A stretch of 64,000 nucleotides of DNA. It comes from an uncultured Bacteroidales bacterium. Its GTDB lineage: Bacteria; Bacteroidota; Bacteroidia; Bacteroidales; FEN-979. Made by a program: the position numbers and the translations under genes. The notes under the pieces were generated by a model. The model worked only from the letters and a program-made list of their open reading frames with translations. It was not told the DNA's origin and searched no databases. The stretch covers positions 1 through 64,000 of the forward strand of contig CAIRDP010000047.1 of assembly GCA_903877385.1 (NCBI GenBank), read 5' to 3'. Shown here piece by piece: positions 37,667-46,153 of this stretch (the first letter of the stretch is position 1; each line of letters opens with the position of its first letter).

Positions 37667-39367
37667 ATGACAAAACATCATACTTCAAGAGAATTCAGTT
37701 CAAGGGAACTTGAAAAATACAGTTCGGCATTTACCTTGTCGGACATGGAAATTTTCATCTTCCCTGAACTTTTATATGCCCTGGTCTACGCCAATATCAT
37801 GTCGCCCGAAATCTGGAAATGGAGGGACGATCAATGGTTTTCGGGCATTGATAAAATGGGCCCCCTGAAAAAGATGCACAGGGTGAAGCAATACATTATG
37901 GATCATTATGATTTCAACCTTGACCTGGAAACCTGGGGGTTGACTGATAAGCAAACCGAAATCAGCCGTTTCAGCGAATTTATCGATATGGAAACCTTGT
38001 CAAGGTCCAACGCATTGTTCGGTTATGAGGGGGATAAATATTATTTCGACCTCGATATCCGCAAGCATTTCGGGCTTGATAAATTCGACACCGAGATCAT
38101 ACCTTACTGGAAGACTGAGACCGTTGAGGCAATGAACGCTTTCAGGTTCAAGCCTGAGCATAGCAATGGAGCGGGAGAATGCGTTTCACTGGCATGCCTT
38201 TATGTTGCAGCCCTGTTTATAGTAGCTAAGGTTCCGCTTGAGGATATTTTCATGATGGGAACCCCGCTTCATTCGCAAAATTTCATACTGGTAGACGAAG
38301 GGGTGATCACCAACAACCGCCGGGTTGTGACCAAGAGCATGTGGTACAACGGAACTGAGCTTTCGGCCCTGGCGAGGCGGGCCCTGGAGCATGAGCAGGT
38401 AACCATTGTGGCCCATTGCAGCGGGTACATACATTCGGTGTATCCCGAAGCCACCATTGACAAAGCTTCGTACAGGCGGTTCAGGGAGAAACTTTCGAAG
38501 TACCTTGAAACCCTGGTCGACCTGGAGATCTTCCTTAACTTCCTCAGGGATTACAGCCGTTACCAGAAACTATTCCAGCTGGCATTTTTATGCCAGGGGA
38601 CGAGCAGGTTCATCAAACTGGAACGGGCCTACGGTTATGAGCACGGAAGCAAAAACCGCCTGGGCGACAAAACCGGGAGGAAGCTTCTTTGCGAGATGGA
38701 CGAGGAGGAGATGAACCTGGCAGTCTATCCCGGCCGGCTGATCCTGAATTTCGATGATGATATTTTCAGGATGAGGCCTTACCAGGAATTTGTCGGCCTC
38801 CTGCTTGAGAAATACCCTTTGCTGAAGGAGAATCATGAATTCATTACCGACCTGAAAAAGTTCGTTCACCTTATCCCGAGAATTCCCTCTGAGAATAAGA
38901 CGTTTTCGCTACTTCGCCACTTCGCTATTTCGCCACTTCAGCCAAGAGAAGAAATTATCGCCATTCTCCATTCGATGCGTAACAGCAATCCAAGTGCCGA
39001 CCTGGCCTTTTATGCCGGCAGGTTCATGGATTCCTGCGACTGGAAGCCTTTCTTCAAAGCCGTTTTTGAGCGCAACCCTGTTTCGATCGCTTATTTCAAA
39101 GATAAATCTCCTGAAGAGATCTATGCTGAGCTCAAATCATGGCCGGCTGAATCCATTTATGAAGGCATGCGGATTTCCCTTCCTGATGAGGTTGTGAATT
39201 ACAAGCGCGGCGACGGGCTTGAAAAAGCGATCACCCTGATGAATGTGTTAAAATCAAGGCAGCAGGATGACCTGCATTTGCATGCTGCAGGGGCTTTGGC
39301 TAAAGTTAAAGGCCCGGGATTTACCTATGAGTTCAATACAGGGAAGAACCTTGAAATAAACCTTTGA
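37667..39367 (+). CDS. transglutaminase-like cytosolic protein, unknown function
   Basis: 566-aa protein without signal peptide. The best hint is HSNGAGECVSLACLYVAALF (C172) followed 30 residues later by GTPLHSQNFILVDEG (H202), resembling the Cys-His core of transglutaminase-like proteins. The rest is helical and charged and not recognised. Residues 413-426 (FSLLRHFAISPLQP) are encoded by an octad repeat inserted in frame. Single gene between the ferritin-like gene and a convergent peptidase. Confidence 0.6.
   Translation: MTKHHTSREFSSRELEKYSSAFTLSDMEIFIFPELLYALVYANIMSPEIWKWRDDQWFSGIDKMGPLKKMHRVKQYIMDHYDFNLDLETWGLTDKQTEISRFSEFIDMETLSRSNALFGYEGDKYYFDLDIRKHFGLDKFDTEIIPYWKTETVEAMNAFRFKPEHSNGAGECVSLACLYVAALFIVAKVPLEDIFMMGTPLHSQNFILVDEGVITNNRRVVTKSMWYNGTELSALARRALEHEQVTIVAHCSGYIHSVYPEATIDKASYRRFREKLSKYLETLVDLEIFLNFLRDYSRYQKLFQLAFLCQGTSRFIKLERAYGYEHGSKNRLGDKTGRKLLCEMDEEEMNLAVYPGRLILNFDDDIFRMRPYQEFVGLLLEKYPLLKENHEFITDLKKFVHLIPRIPSENKTFSLLRHFAISPLQPREEIIAILHSMRNSNPSADLAFYAGRFMDSCDWKPFFKAVFERNPVSIAYFKDKSPEEIYAELKSWPAESIYEGMRISLPDEVVNYKRGDGLEKAITLMNVLKSRQQDDLHLHAAGALAKVKGPGFTYEFNTGKNLEINL
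38904..38943 (-). repeat. RTRGCGAA octad repeat inside the transglutaminase-like gene
   Basis: On the plus strand units of eight, CGCTACTT, CGCCACTT, CGCTATTT, CGCCACTT, run without gaps at 38908-38939; 40 bases including flanks. Same root word, inverted, as the arrays at 56961-56985 and 17150-17173. The array keeps the reading frame open. Confidence 0.75.
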
Positions 39368-39410
39368 TAACCTTTCCTGTTTTAATCGCTCATTCTACTT
39401 CCTACAATCA

Positions 39411-41480
39411 TTATAATCCCAGCTGGTTCAGCAGGAATTCGAAATCCACAGTAGAATTTTCTATCCTTTGTTTCGTGGCCTGGCCTGAGCCATGACCCAC
39501 ATTATAGTCGATATACAGCATGATGGGGTTGATCTGCCCGGGATTGTTTTGTAGGGCTGCGGTGAACTTCTTCGCATGAAGTGGATCAACCCTACTGTCG
39601 TTGGCGCCCGTGCGTATCAGCATGGTGGGGTGGTTCACTCCCTGCCTGATATGCTGGTAAGGCGAATACTGGAGCAGGTTTCGGAAATCGGCTTCATTGT
39701 CGGAGGTACCGTATTCAGGGATCCAATACCTTGCGATCAGGAATTTCTGGTAACGTATCATGTCGATCAGGGGAACGGCGCAAAGTATGGCCTTGTACAG
39801 GTCGGGCCGCTGGGTCGCTATGGCTCCCATCAGCAATCCCCCGTTGCTTCCGCCCCAGGCCACGGTGCGGTTCGAAGTGGTATATTTTTCACGGACCAGC
39901 CATTCGGCGCAGGCATTGAAGTCGTCGAAACAGTTTTGTTTTTTGAACAGCATGCCGTTTTGATGCCATGACTCCCCGTATTCATCGCCTCCGCGTATCC
40001 CGGGTTCAACCACGACAACACCCCGGTTGATCAGGGGCGCATATCCTCCGTAATATCCGGGTTTAATACCATAGAGGAACCCCCCGTAACCTGTAACCAG
40101 AACCGGGTTAGTGCCGTCGAGTTTCATATCCTTGCGGTGGACCACCAGCACAGGGATGCGGGTGCTGTCTTTAGAAGTGTAGAATTTTATCTCTCCTGTG
40201 ATGTTAGACATGTCGACCGGTATTTTCTGTTCGTAATACAGCCTCCATTTGAAATCCTTAGGAGAAGCGATATAGGTTTTACCCGGGGAAGTAAATGTGC
40301 TTAATGAAACATACACTGAATCTTCGTCACGGTCATAGCCAAATGATGAAACATCGCCGAGTTCGGGAAGGCTGATTGGTCCTATCTTTTTCCCGTCGGG
40401 ATCAAGTAGTGTAAGCCGGCTCTGAATATCTTTTTTATCCTGCAATACGAACCTTCCGTCTTTCAGGACTTCAACATTTTCGATCACTGTTTCACCTTCA
40501 GGGATAAGGACTTTCCAGTCTTTATATTCAGGCTTGCCCTTGTCGGCAACCATGAATCGTTTGTTCGGGGCATTGTCATTGGTGAGGATGTATAGCTTAT
40601 CATCTATGGCTGAAGGATAAGCCTGGAATTTTTTGCTTGCATAGATCAGCAGGCCTTTTTCTTCGGTCCCGGTTTTCTTCATCCATAGAGAATCTGAGTA
40701 AAAATCACTGTTCCCGAAAAAGGTCACATCACTGTATTTGTTATCATAGATGAACCAGGAATTCTGGGCATCATTGGTCGAGCCGAGGAATTTCATTTTA
40801 TCGGCAGGGTCTCCCACCTTCCACAGCCAGGTCTTGAGCGGGCGCTGAAGTTTCACATCTTCCGGGCTGCGCAGGGTAACATACATATGCTGCTGGTCCT
40901 TAGTCCACTGTACGCTAAAGGTATTCTGAAGAGGGGGGAAGAGTTGCTTCCCTGTTTTTGTATCGATGAAATAAGTTATCCCGATCTCCGATCCGCTCTG
41001 CTGCACATTCACTGCAGCCCTTTCGCCATCGTATGTATATTCCACTCCCGAGGTCGAAGTTTTACCCGAGGTGTCAATTTTTACAGGGTCCCAGATCAGG
41101 ATTTTTTTCCCGTTCAGCATGGTGTAAAGGGAATACTGTTTATCACCTTTCTTTTTGATGGTCTGGAATATGCGTTTCCCTTCTTTGTCGAGTGCGCTTT
41201 CATAATCCCTGTCAACGTAAGCCGTGATCTCATCACGAAGCCCCGGATGATCTTTCTGGGTAGCTTTCATGTATGACACGGTATAATCGTGCTGGGCTTT
41301 TGTCCAGTCTATGACCTTGTTGTCGGTCTTGTCTTCGAGCCAGCGGTACTGGTCGGTAAGGAAGTAGCCGTGCAAAGTATCAGTCACAGGCTTCTTCTCT
41401 GTGACAGGAGGATGAAACGGCAGCTGGCAGATTGCTGAAACGGGCAATGCCACAACCAGGAGGGAAATCAATGTTTTCAT
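39411..41480 (-). CDS. prolyl oligopeptidase family (S9) peptidase
   Basis: 689-aa exported serine peptidase that cleaves after proline in short peptides. Signal peptide MKTLISLLVVALPVSAICQ. N-terminal part and beta-propeller about 20-430, alpha/beta-hydrolase domain about 435-689. Catalytic triad: S545 in AWGGSNGGLLMG, D628 in GANDSRVDP, H663 in NVGHGSGQ. The oxyanion region is PGIRGGDEYGE. Length is typical (about 700). Single gene. Confidence 0.93.
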   Translation of the reverse strand: MKTLISLLVVALPVSAICQLPFHPPVTEKKPVTDTLHGYFLTDQYRWLEDKTDNKVIDWTKAQHDYTVSYMKATQKDHPGLRDEITAYVDRDYESALDKEGKRIFQTIKKKGDKQYSLYTMLNGKKILIWDPVKIDTSGKTSTSGVEYTYDGERAAVNVQQSGSEIGITYFIDTKTGKQLFPPLQNTFSVQWTKDQQHMYVTLRSPEDVKLQRPLKTWLWKVGDPADKMKFLGSTNDAQNSWFIYDNKYSDVTFFGNSDFYSDSLWMKKTGTEEKGLLIYASKKFQAYPSAIDDKLYILTNDNAPNKRFMVADKGKPEYKDWKVLIPEGETVIENVEVLKDGRFVLQDKKDIQSRLTLLDPDGKKIGPISLPELGDVSSFGYDRDEDSVYVSLSTFTSPGKTYIASPKDFKWRLYYEQKIPVDMSNITGEIKFYTSKDSTRIPVLVVHRKDMKLDGTNPVLVTGYGGFLYGIKPGYYGGYAPLINRGVVVVEPGIRGGDEYGESWHQNGMLFKKQNCFDDFNACAEWLVREKYTTSNRTVAWGGSNGGLLMGAIATQRPDLYKAILCAVPLIDMIRYQKFLIARYWIPEYGTSDNEADFRNLLQYSPYQHIRQGVNHPTMLIRTGANDSRVDPLHAKKFTAALQNNPGQINPIMLYIDYNVGHGSGQATKQRIENSTVDFEFLLNQLGL

Positions 41481-41597
41481 AAGAAAAAATTTTGGTAAAG
41501 TAAAAATAGCGACAAATACGTGACCTGCAAAGCAAAATCGGGGAAACCTTTGAAATATCAGGTAAAATCCCGGATAAGGACAAACATATTTCGCTAC

Positions 41598-42983
41598 CTA
41601 TTCCATTGTCACTATCCCCAACGGTTTTGCACCCTGCCAGGCGCCACGGGTGAAATCGGGGACTTCCACTGAATTCCCACGCATATTCACCGATATATTG
41701 CTGAGTTCTACGATGGATGACCAGGTGGCGGCATCATACACATCCTGGTCAAGGGGCAGGCCCTTGCGCAGGCAGTAACTGAGGCGGGAATCCATGATGA
41801 AGTCCATTCCGCCATGGCCTCCAACCTGTTTTGCTTTTTCACCTATCTGCTTGCTTAGCGGGTGTTCGTAATCCGCCATCAATTTTTTAAAATCCTCATC
41901 TTTTAGCCATTCATGGGCTTTTGGCTCCAGGGCGATCTGTTCAAGGGGATACTTCCTTGCCATGCCTTTGGTGCCGACGACCATGTGGATCCGGCTATAG
42001 GGCCGGGGACTGGTGGTATCATGTTGTATCATGATGGTTTTGCCGTTAACGCTGCGTATCACCGTTGTGTTCATATCGCCAAGAGCATACGGCTGCAAAG
42101 CTTCGGGACTTTCGGGCCCCAGTTTTTCCTTTGCATACAGGCTCATTCCCACCTGTTTGGTCGAGATGGAATTTAGGTATTCCATACGGTCGCCGCGGTT
42201 GATGCACAGGATCTGGGCAACCGGACCAAGCCCGTGCGTGGGATATGGGTTCCCGTTATGGTTGCGGCTGAACTTAAGCCTCCACATCCCGGCATATCCT
42301 TTCTCCTTATCAAACTTGAGCCAGCGCAGGTCGTGGATGTATGCGCCTTCGGCATGCATGATCTCGCCGAAAACCCCCTGCCGGGCCATGTTCAGGGTAT
42401 TCAATTCGAAGAAATCGTAACAGCAGTTTTCAAGCATCATGCAATGCCTTTGGGTTTCTTCGGCAGTATTCACCAGTTCCCAGCATTCCTCAAGCGAGGT
42501 TGCAGCCGGGACCTCGGTGGCCGCATGCTTGCCTTGTTTCATGGCATACACCGAAACGGGAGTGTGCAGCAGCCATGGAGTACAGCTGTAAACCAGGTCT
42601 AAGTCTTTCTGTTCGCATAGGTTCATCCAGTCCTCTTCGCCTTTGGAATAGCCCACCGGCTCCTTCCTGCCGGCATCAGTGACGAGTTTCTTACCCTGGA
42701 CGACGCGTTCGGAGATCACATCGCAGATTGCAGCGATCTCAACCCCATCCACATAAAGAAGACGGCCCAGGGTATCCATCCCCCGCATTCCCAATCCGAC
42801 AAGACCTATCCTCACCGTTTTCAATGGTTCGGCGGCAAAGCCCATCACGCTTTTACCTTTTCGTTCAGGAGATGGAAGGCTGATGGAATTTGGGCTTGAA
42901 GCAAAGCTGCTGAAATCGGCAAGTGATGCAGCAGCGATCCCTGCAGCTGCTGTCCTTAGGAAATTACGACGGTTTGTTTTCAT
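41598..42983 (-). CDS. Gfo/Idh/MocA-family protein, GH109-like glycosidase
   Basis: 461-aa protein with a twin-arginine signal, NRRNFLRTAAAGIAAASLA, and a Rossmann domain starting VRIGLVGLGMRGMDTLGRL that binds NAD. ATEVPAATSLEECWELVNTAEET, CMMLENCCYDFFELNTLNM and YPTHGLGPVAQILCINRGDR follow the pattern of glycoside hydrolase family 109, which uses NAD in alpha-N-acetylgalactosaminidase reactions. It should act in the periplasm or at the cell surface on glycans. Divergent from glyS with a 69-bp spacer. Confidence 0.82.
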   Translation of the reverse strand: MKTNRRNFLRTAAAGIAAASLADFSSFASSPNSISLPSPERKGKSVMGFAAEPLKTVRIGLVGLGMRGMDTLGRLLYVDGVEIAAICDVISERVVQGKKLVTDAGRKEPVGYSKGEEDWMNLCEQKDLDLVYSCTPWLLHTPVSVYAMKQGKHAATEVPAATSLEECWELVNTAEETQRHCMMLENCCYDFFELNTLNMARQGVFGEIMHAEGAYIHDLRWLKFDKEKGYAGMWRLKFSRNHNGNPYPTHGLGPVAQILCINRGDRMEYLNSISTKQVGMSLYAKEKLGPESPEALQPYALGDMNTTVIRSVNGKTIMIQHDTTSPRPYSRIHMVVGTKGMARKYPLEQIALEPKAHEWLKDEDFKKLMADYEHPLSKQIGEKAKQVGGHGGMDFIMDSRLSYCLRKGLPLDQDVYDAATWSSIVELSNISVNMRGNSVEVPDFTRGAWQGAKPLGIVTME

Positions 42984-43025
42984 GGCAATGATCGTTATGA
43001 GCAGGTAAATTTAGAGAAAAAGCCC

Positions 43026-43033
43026 TAATTTTG
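43026..43033 (+). promoter_or_regulatory. promoter -7 box of glyS
   Basis: TAATTTTG matches TAnnTTTG and gives a leader of roughly 15 nt before the ATG at 43053. Confidence 0.55.
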
Positions 43034-43052
43034 CGGCCAATTAATTCGACAG

Positions 43053-44573
43053 ATGGCCAATAACGAAGAATTATTCAAGAAGATCATTTCCCATGCCAAG
43101 GAGTACGGTTTTGTATTTCCTTCAAGCGAATTGTACGACGGATTAAGCGCGGTTTATGATTACGGTCCTTTTGGTGTTGAGCTAAAGAACAATATCCGTG
43201 AATACTGGTGGAATTCAATGGTCCAGTACCATGAGAATATTGTTGGCATTGATGCCGCTATCTTCATGCACCCCATGGTGTGGAAAGCTTCAGGACATGT
43301 GGATGCCTTCAGTGATCCCATGATCGACAACAAAGATTCGAAGAAAAGGTACCGTGCCGATGTATTAATTGAGGACCATATACAGAAAGTTGAAGACAAG
43401 ATTAGCAAGGAAGTTGAAAAAGCCCGCATCCGTTTCGGTGAAACTTTCGATGAAAAAATGTACCGGGAAACAAACCCCCGGGTGAAAGAATACCTTGACA
43501 AGATCAATGCGGTGAAACAACGTTTTTATCCTGCACTGGAACGCAATGACCTTGCTGATGTAAAACTGCTCATCGAAGAACTTGGGATTGTTTGTCCTGT
43601 TTCAGGAACCAAGAACTGGACCGAAGTAAGGCAGTTCAACCTGATGTTCTCGACCCAGATGGGCTCGGTGAATGAAGATGCCAACGAGATCTACCTTCGC
43701 CCTGAAACGGCCCAGGGGATTTTCGTGAATTTTCTGAATGTCCAGAAGACTGCCCGTATGAAGATCCCTTTCGGGATTGCGCAAACGGGGAAAGCTTTCC
43801 GCAACGAGATCGTGGCAAGGCAGTTCCTTTTCCGCATGAGGGAGTTCGAACAGATGGAGATGCAGTTTTTCGTGAAGCCGGGCGAAGAGATGAAATGGTA
43901 TGAATACTGGAAGGAAGAGCGGATGAAATGGCATCTTTCACTGGGAATGCCTGCCGGCAAATACCGCTTCCACGACCATGACAAGCTGGCCCATTATGCC
44001 AATGCCGCAGCCGATATTGAATTTGAATTCCCCATCGGTTTCAAGGAAATCGAGGGCATTCACAGCCGCACCGATTTCGATCTCTCGGCCCATCAGAAAT
44101 TCTCGGGCCGCAAAATACAGTATTTCGATACCGAACTGAACGAAGGCTATGTGCCTTATGTCGTAGAGACTTCCATCGGGCTTGACCGTACCTTCCTGGC
44201 GGTTTTAAGCCAGGCCTACCGTGAAGAAAAGCTGGAAGACGGAAGCGAACGTGTTGTGCTGGGCATACCCGCAAAACTGGCGCCCATCAAAGTAGCCGTG
44301 CTTCCTCTCGTCAAGAAAGACGGCCTCCCCGAAAAAGCCCGTGAGATCATGGATAAGCTGATGTACGACCACCGTTGCTTCTACGAAGAGAAAGATACCA
44401 TAGGCCGCCGTTACCGCCGAATGGATGCTCTCGGCACCCCGTATTGCATAACCATCGACCACCAGACGCTGCAGGATAATACCGTAACCATCCGCGACAG
44501 GGACAGCATGTTGCAGGAGAGGATCGCCATGGATGAGGTGTCGGCGGTTGTGACGAAGAGGATCAGAGGGTAG
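43053..44573 (+). CDS. glyS: glycyl-tRNA synthetase (single-chain type)
   Basis: 506-aa class II aminoacyl-tRNA synthetase charging tRNA-Gly, of the homodimeric type. Motif 1 region around KNNIREYWWNSMV; motif 2 FRNEIVARQFLFRMREFEQMEMQFF; motif 3 PYVVETSIGLDRTFLAVL; the C-terminal anticodon-binding domain begins near PIKVAVLPLVKK. Full length. The stop is followed directly by a CTGGGTA heptad repeat. Confidence 0.95.
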   Translation: MANNEELFKKIISHAKEYGFVFPSSELYDGLSAVYDYGPFGVELKNNIREYWWNSMVQYHENIVGIDAAIFMHPMVWKASGHVDAFSDPMIDNKDSKKRYRADVLIEDHIQKVEDKISKEVEKARIRFGETFDEKMYRETNPRVKEYLDKINAVKQRFYPALERNDLADVKLLIEELGIVCPVSGTKNWTEVRQFNLMFSTQMGSVNEDANEIYLRPETAQGIFVNFLNVQKTARMKIPFGIAQTGKAFRNEIVARQFLFRMREFEQMEMQFFVKPGEEMKWYEYWKEERMKWHLSLGMPAGKYRFHDHDKLAHYANAAADIEFEFPIGFKEIEGIHSRTDFDLSAHQKFSGRKIQYFDTELNEGYVPYVVETSIGLDRTFLAVLSQAYREEKLEDGSERVVLGIPAKLAPIKVAVLPLVKKDGLPEKAREIMDKLMYDHRCFYEEKDTIGRRYRRMDALGTPYCITIDHQTLQDNTVTIRDRDSMLQERIAMDEVSAVVTKRIRG

Positions 44574-44602
44574 CTGGGTACTGGGTACTGGGCACTGGGG
44601 GG
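44574..44602 (+). repeat. CTGGGTA heptad repeat after glyS
   Basis: Units CTGGGTA, CTGGGTA, CTGGGCA, CTGGGGG follow the TAG stop of glyS without a gap. The same word is seen between nuoA and nuoB at 8891-8942. Confidence 0.75.
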
Positions 44603-44708
44603 CAGAAAGTTTTTTCTGCATATGCTCCTTCAGATTTTCTCGGGGGCATTGAATTAAATGGATTTTCCGGGCTTAAAAAAATATTTTTCAAAAAGCTTGA
44701 CTTTAGAT

Positions 44709-44745
44709 GTTAGAAATATCTAACTTTGCGTTAGAAATATTTAAC
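44709..44745 (+). promoter_or_regulatory. promoter with two operator-like palindromes of the XRE operon
   Basis: Two 16-bp dyads, at 44709-44724 (GTTAGA four bases TCTAAC) and 44730-44745 (GTTAGAAATATTTAAC), are spaced 21 bp centre to centre, two helical turns. The -7 box TAACTTTG (44721-44728) overlaps the first and touches the second. AGATGTTA at 44705 and TAACATCT at 44742 add an outer symmetry. This is the layout expected for autorepression by the XRE protein encoded downstream. Confidence 0.65.
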
Positions 44746-44754
44746 ATCTGAACA

Positions 44755-45156
44755 ATGAAACGATCTTTTTTTCTTGTATTATTCGGCGTCTTGCTGCTGG
44801 CCAATGGAATACATATGGTATTCAGTCCCCTGGTCATCAGATCCTCATGGACAGATTGGGTTCAGGGCATACTTCTGATCATCATTTCCGCATTCGGGCT
44901 GTACCAGGGAGCCTCAAATTTATGGTCCTCCTTTAAAGGAGATCCGATCAGGGATGAACGCATAGAAAAGATTTACAGGAAAGCATCATCCCTGGCATTT
45001 CGCATCTCAGTTTGGTGCTGGATAGGGCTGATGATAGCTGAGAGGCGTCTGAGCAAGCCTCCTACGGACATTCTGCAGACGGGAATACTGATCATGTTAG
45101 GGGTTTATATCATATCAATCGTGGTCATCAAGATCTGGGGGCTGAAAGATGAATAA
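44755..45156 (+). CDS. small membrane protein paired with an XRE regulator
   Basis: 133-aa protein with about four membrane helices (residues 5-22, 36-54, 78-96, 108-127). Between the second and third lies a polar segment, [21 protein letters not shown], similar to DUF2178-like membrane proteins that accompany YozG-type regulators. The last 8 bases overlap the regulator gene, so they are coupled. Function unknown, perhaps sensing membrane stress for the regulator. Confidence 0.65.
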   Translation: MKRSFFLVLFGVLLLANGIHMVFSPLVIRSSWTDWVQGILLIIISAFGLYQGASNLWSSFKGDPIRDERIEKIYRKASSLAFRISVWCWIGLMIAERRLSKPPTDILQTGILIMLGVYIISIVVIKIWGLKDE

Positions 45157-45355
45157 CCGGATCAGGGAGCTGCGTCTAGGGCTCGACATCACACAGGACG
45201 AACTTGCCAGGCGGGTTGGGGTGAGAAGGGAAACGATAGTGTTCCTTGAAAAGAACAAGTACAATCCTTCTCTCAGGCTTGCCTATGATATTTCCCGTGT
45301 TTTCGGTATGACAATCGAGGAAGTTTTTATCTTTGATGAGCATGAAACATCATGA
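45149..45355 (+). CDS. XRE/Cro-type transcriptional regulator
   Basis: 68-aa DNA-binding protein that is little more than one helix-turn-helix domain: [20 protein letters not shown], then [20 protein letters not shown], ending [11 protein letters not shown]. It belongs to the small YozG-like group. It overlaps the membrane protein gene upstream. The operator-like palindromes at 44709-44745 suggest that it represses its own operon. Confidence 0.88.
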   Translation: MNNRIRELRLGLDITQDELARRVGVRRETIVFLEKNKYNPSLRLAYDISRVFGMTIEEVFIFDEHETS

Positions 45356-45362
45356 TGGCCTG

Positions 45363-46118
45363 ATGAAGAAATTTCTGAAAATATTTATGATAAGCATGGG
45401 CGGGATGTTTGCTCTTATCATAATCCTGGCTTTCACATCGGGGCCTTTCTGGATGTGGTACGGACTTAGTGTTTCAAAAGCTTCACTGAACCGTCCGCCG
45501 GATTATATCGTAGTTCTCGGGGGAGGAGGGATGCCCAGCGAGAGCGGATTGATGCGCTGCTGGTATGCAGCTAAAACAGCGAATTACTTTAACCGGGCAA
45601 AAGTGATTGTTGCACTTCCCGGAAACACCCGCGACAGCCTGAGTTCCATCAATGGAATGAAGAAAGAGCTTGTTATCCGCGGGGTAGCTCCTGAGCGTAT
45701 TATTTTCGAGGATTCAGGTACTAACACCCGGGCCGAGGCGCTGAATGTGTTAAATATAATTTCGAATATTGATCAACGAATATCGAATGTTGAAGTTGAT
45801 CATAATTCAAAATTCAATGTTCAATATTCGAAATTCAAATCTTTACTGATCGTCACCTCACCTGAGCATCTGCGACGAGCAGTGCTTACATTCAGGAAAG
45901 CAGGTTTTTTGAAGGTGGATGGCGTTCCGGCGTTTGAAGAAGCCATAGAATCGGATCTGAGCTTTAAAGGACGAAAGCTGGGCGGCCGCCTCTGGGTCCC
46001 TGATATAGGGAACAATATCACCCTGCGCTACCAGTTCTGGACCCAGCTGCATTACGAGGAACTGATCATACGGGAGTTCTTTGCGTTGGGGTATTATTGG
46101 ATACAAGGCTGGATCTGA
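45363..46118 (+). CDS. YdcF/SanA-like DUF218 membrane protein with heptad-repeat insert
   Basis: 251-aa protein with one N-terminal membrane helix (MFALIIILAFTSG) and a DUF218 domain thought to act in cell-envelope metabolism. Core motifs: DYIVVLGGGGMPSESGLMR (about 43-61), ERIIFEDSGTNTRAEALNV, and LLIVTSPEHLRRAVLTF. Between the last two, about 30 residues (NIISNIDQRISNVEV to KFNVQYSKFK) come from an in-frame inverted pair of heptad arrays where relatives have a short loop. The start is probably ATG 45363, just after the regulator's stop; an upstream Met at 45333 lies within the regulator gene. Confidence 0.8.
   Translation: MKKFLKIFMISMGGMFALIIILAFTSGPFWMWYGLSVSKASLNRPPDYIVVLGGGGMPSESGLMRCWYAAKTANYFNRAKVIVALPGNTRDSLSSINGMKKELVIRGVAPERIIFEDSGTNTRAEALNVLNIISNIDQRISNVEVDHNSKFNVQYSKFKSLLIVTSPEHLRRAVLTFRKAGFLKVDGVPAFEEAIESDLSFKGRKLGGRLWVPDIGNNITLRYQFWTQLHYEELIIREFFALGYYWIQGWI
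45756..45841 (+). repeat. inverted pair of YGAATRT heptad arrays inside the YdcF-like gene
   Basis: Left array about 45758-45796 (CGAATAT, TGATCAA, CGAATAT, CGAATGT); right array about 45802-45840 in the opposite sense (CAATGTT, CAATATT). The two can pair with a loop of only a few bases. About 86 bases; the frame stays open. Confidence 0.8.
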
Positions 46119-46120
46119 AA

Positions 46121-46153
46121 GGATGTACAATGTACAATGTACCATGTACAAAT
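46121..46153 (+). repeat. 33-bp TGTACMA repeat at the 3' edge of the xylose operon
   Basis: Units TGTACAA, TGTACAA, TGTACCA, TGTACAA preceded by GGA. It is the inverse of 53470-53502 with 32 of 33 bases the same. It ends on the first base of the stop codon of the sugar porter. Confidence 0.85.

Noticed and set aside
44574-44602. G-quadruplex as the purpose of the GGG runs after glyS
   Set aside because: The runs fit a generic period-7 array of the kind seen with AT-rich words, so a quadruplex is not needed to explain them.
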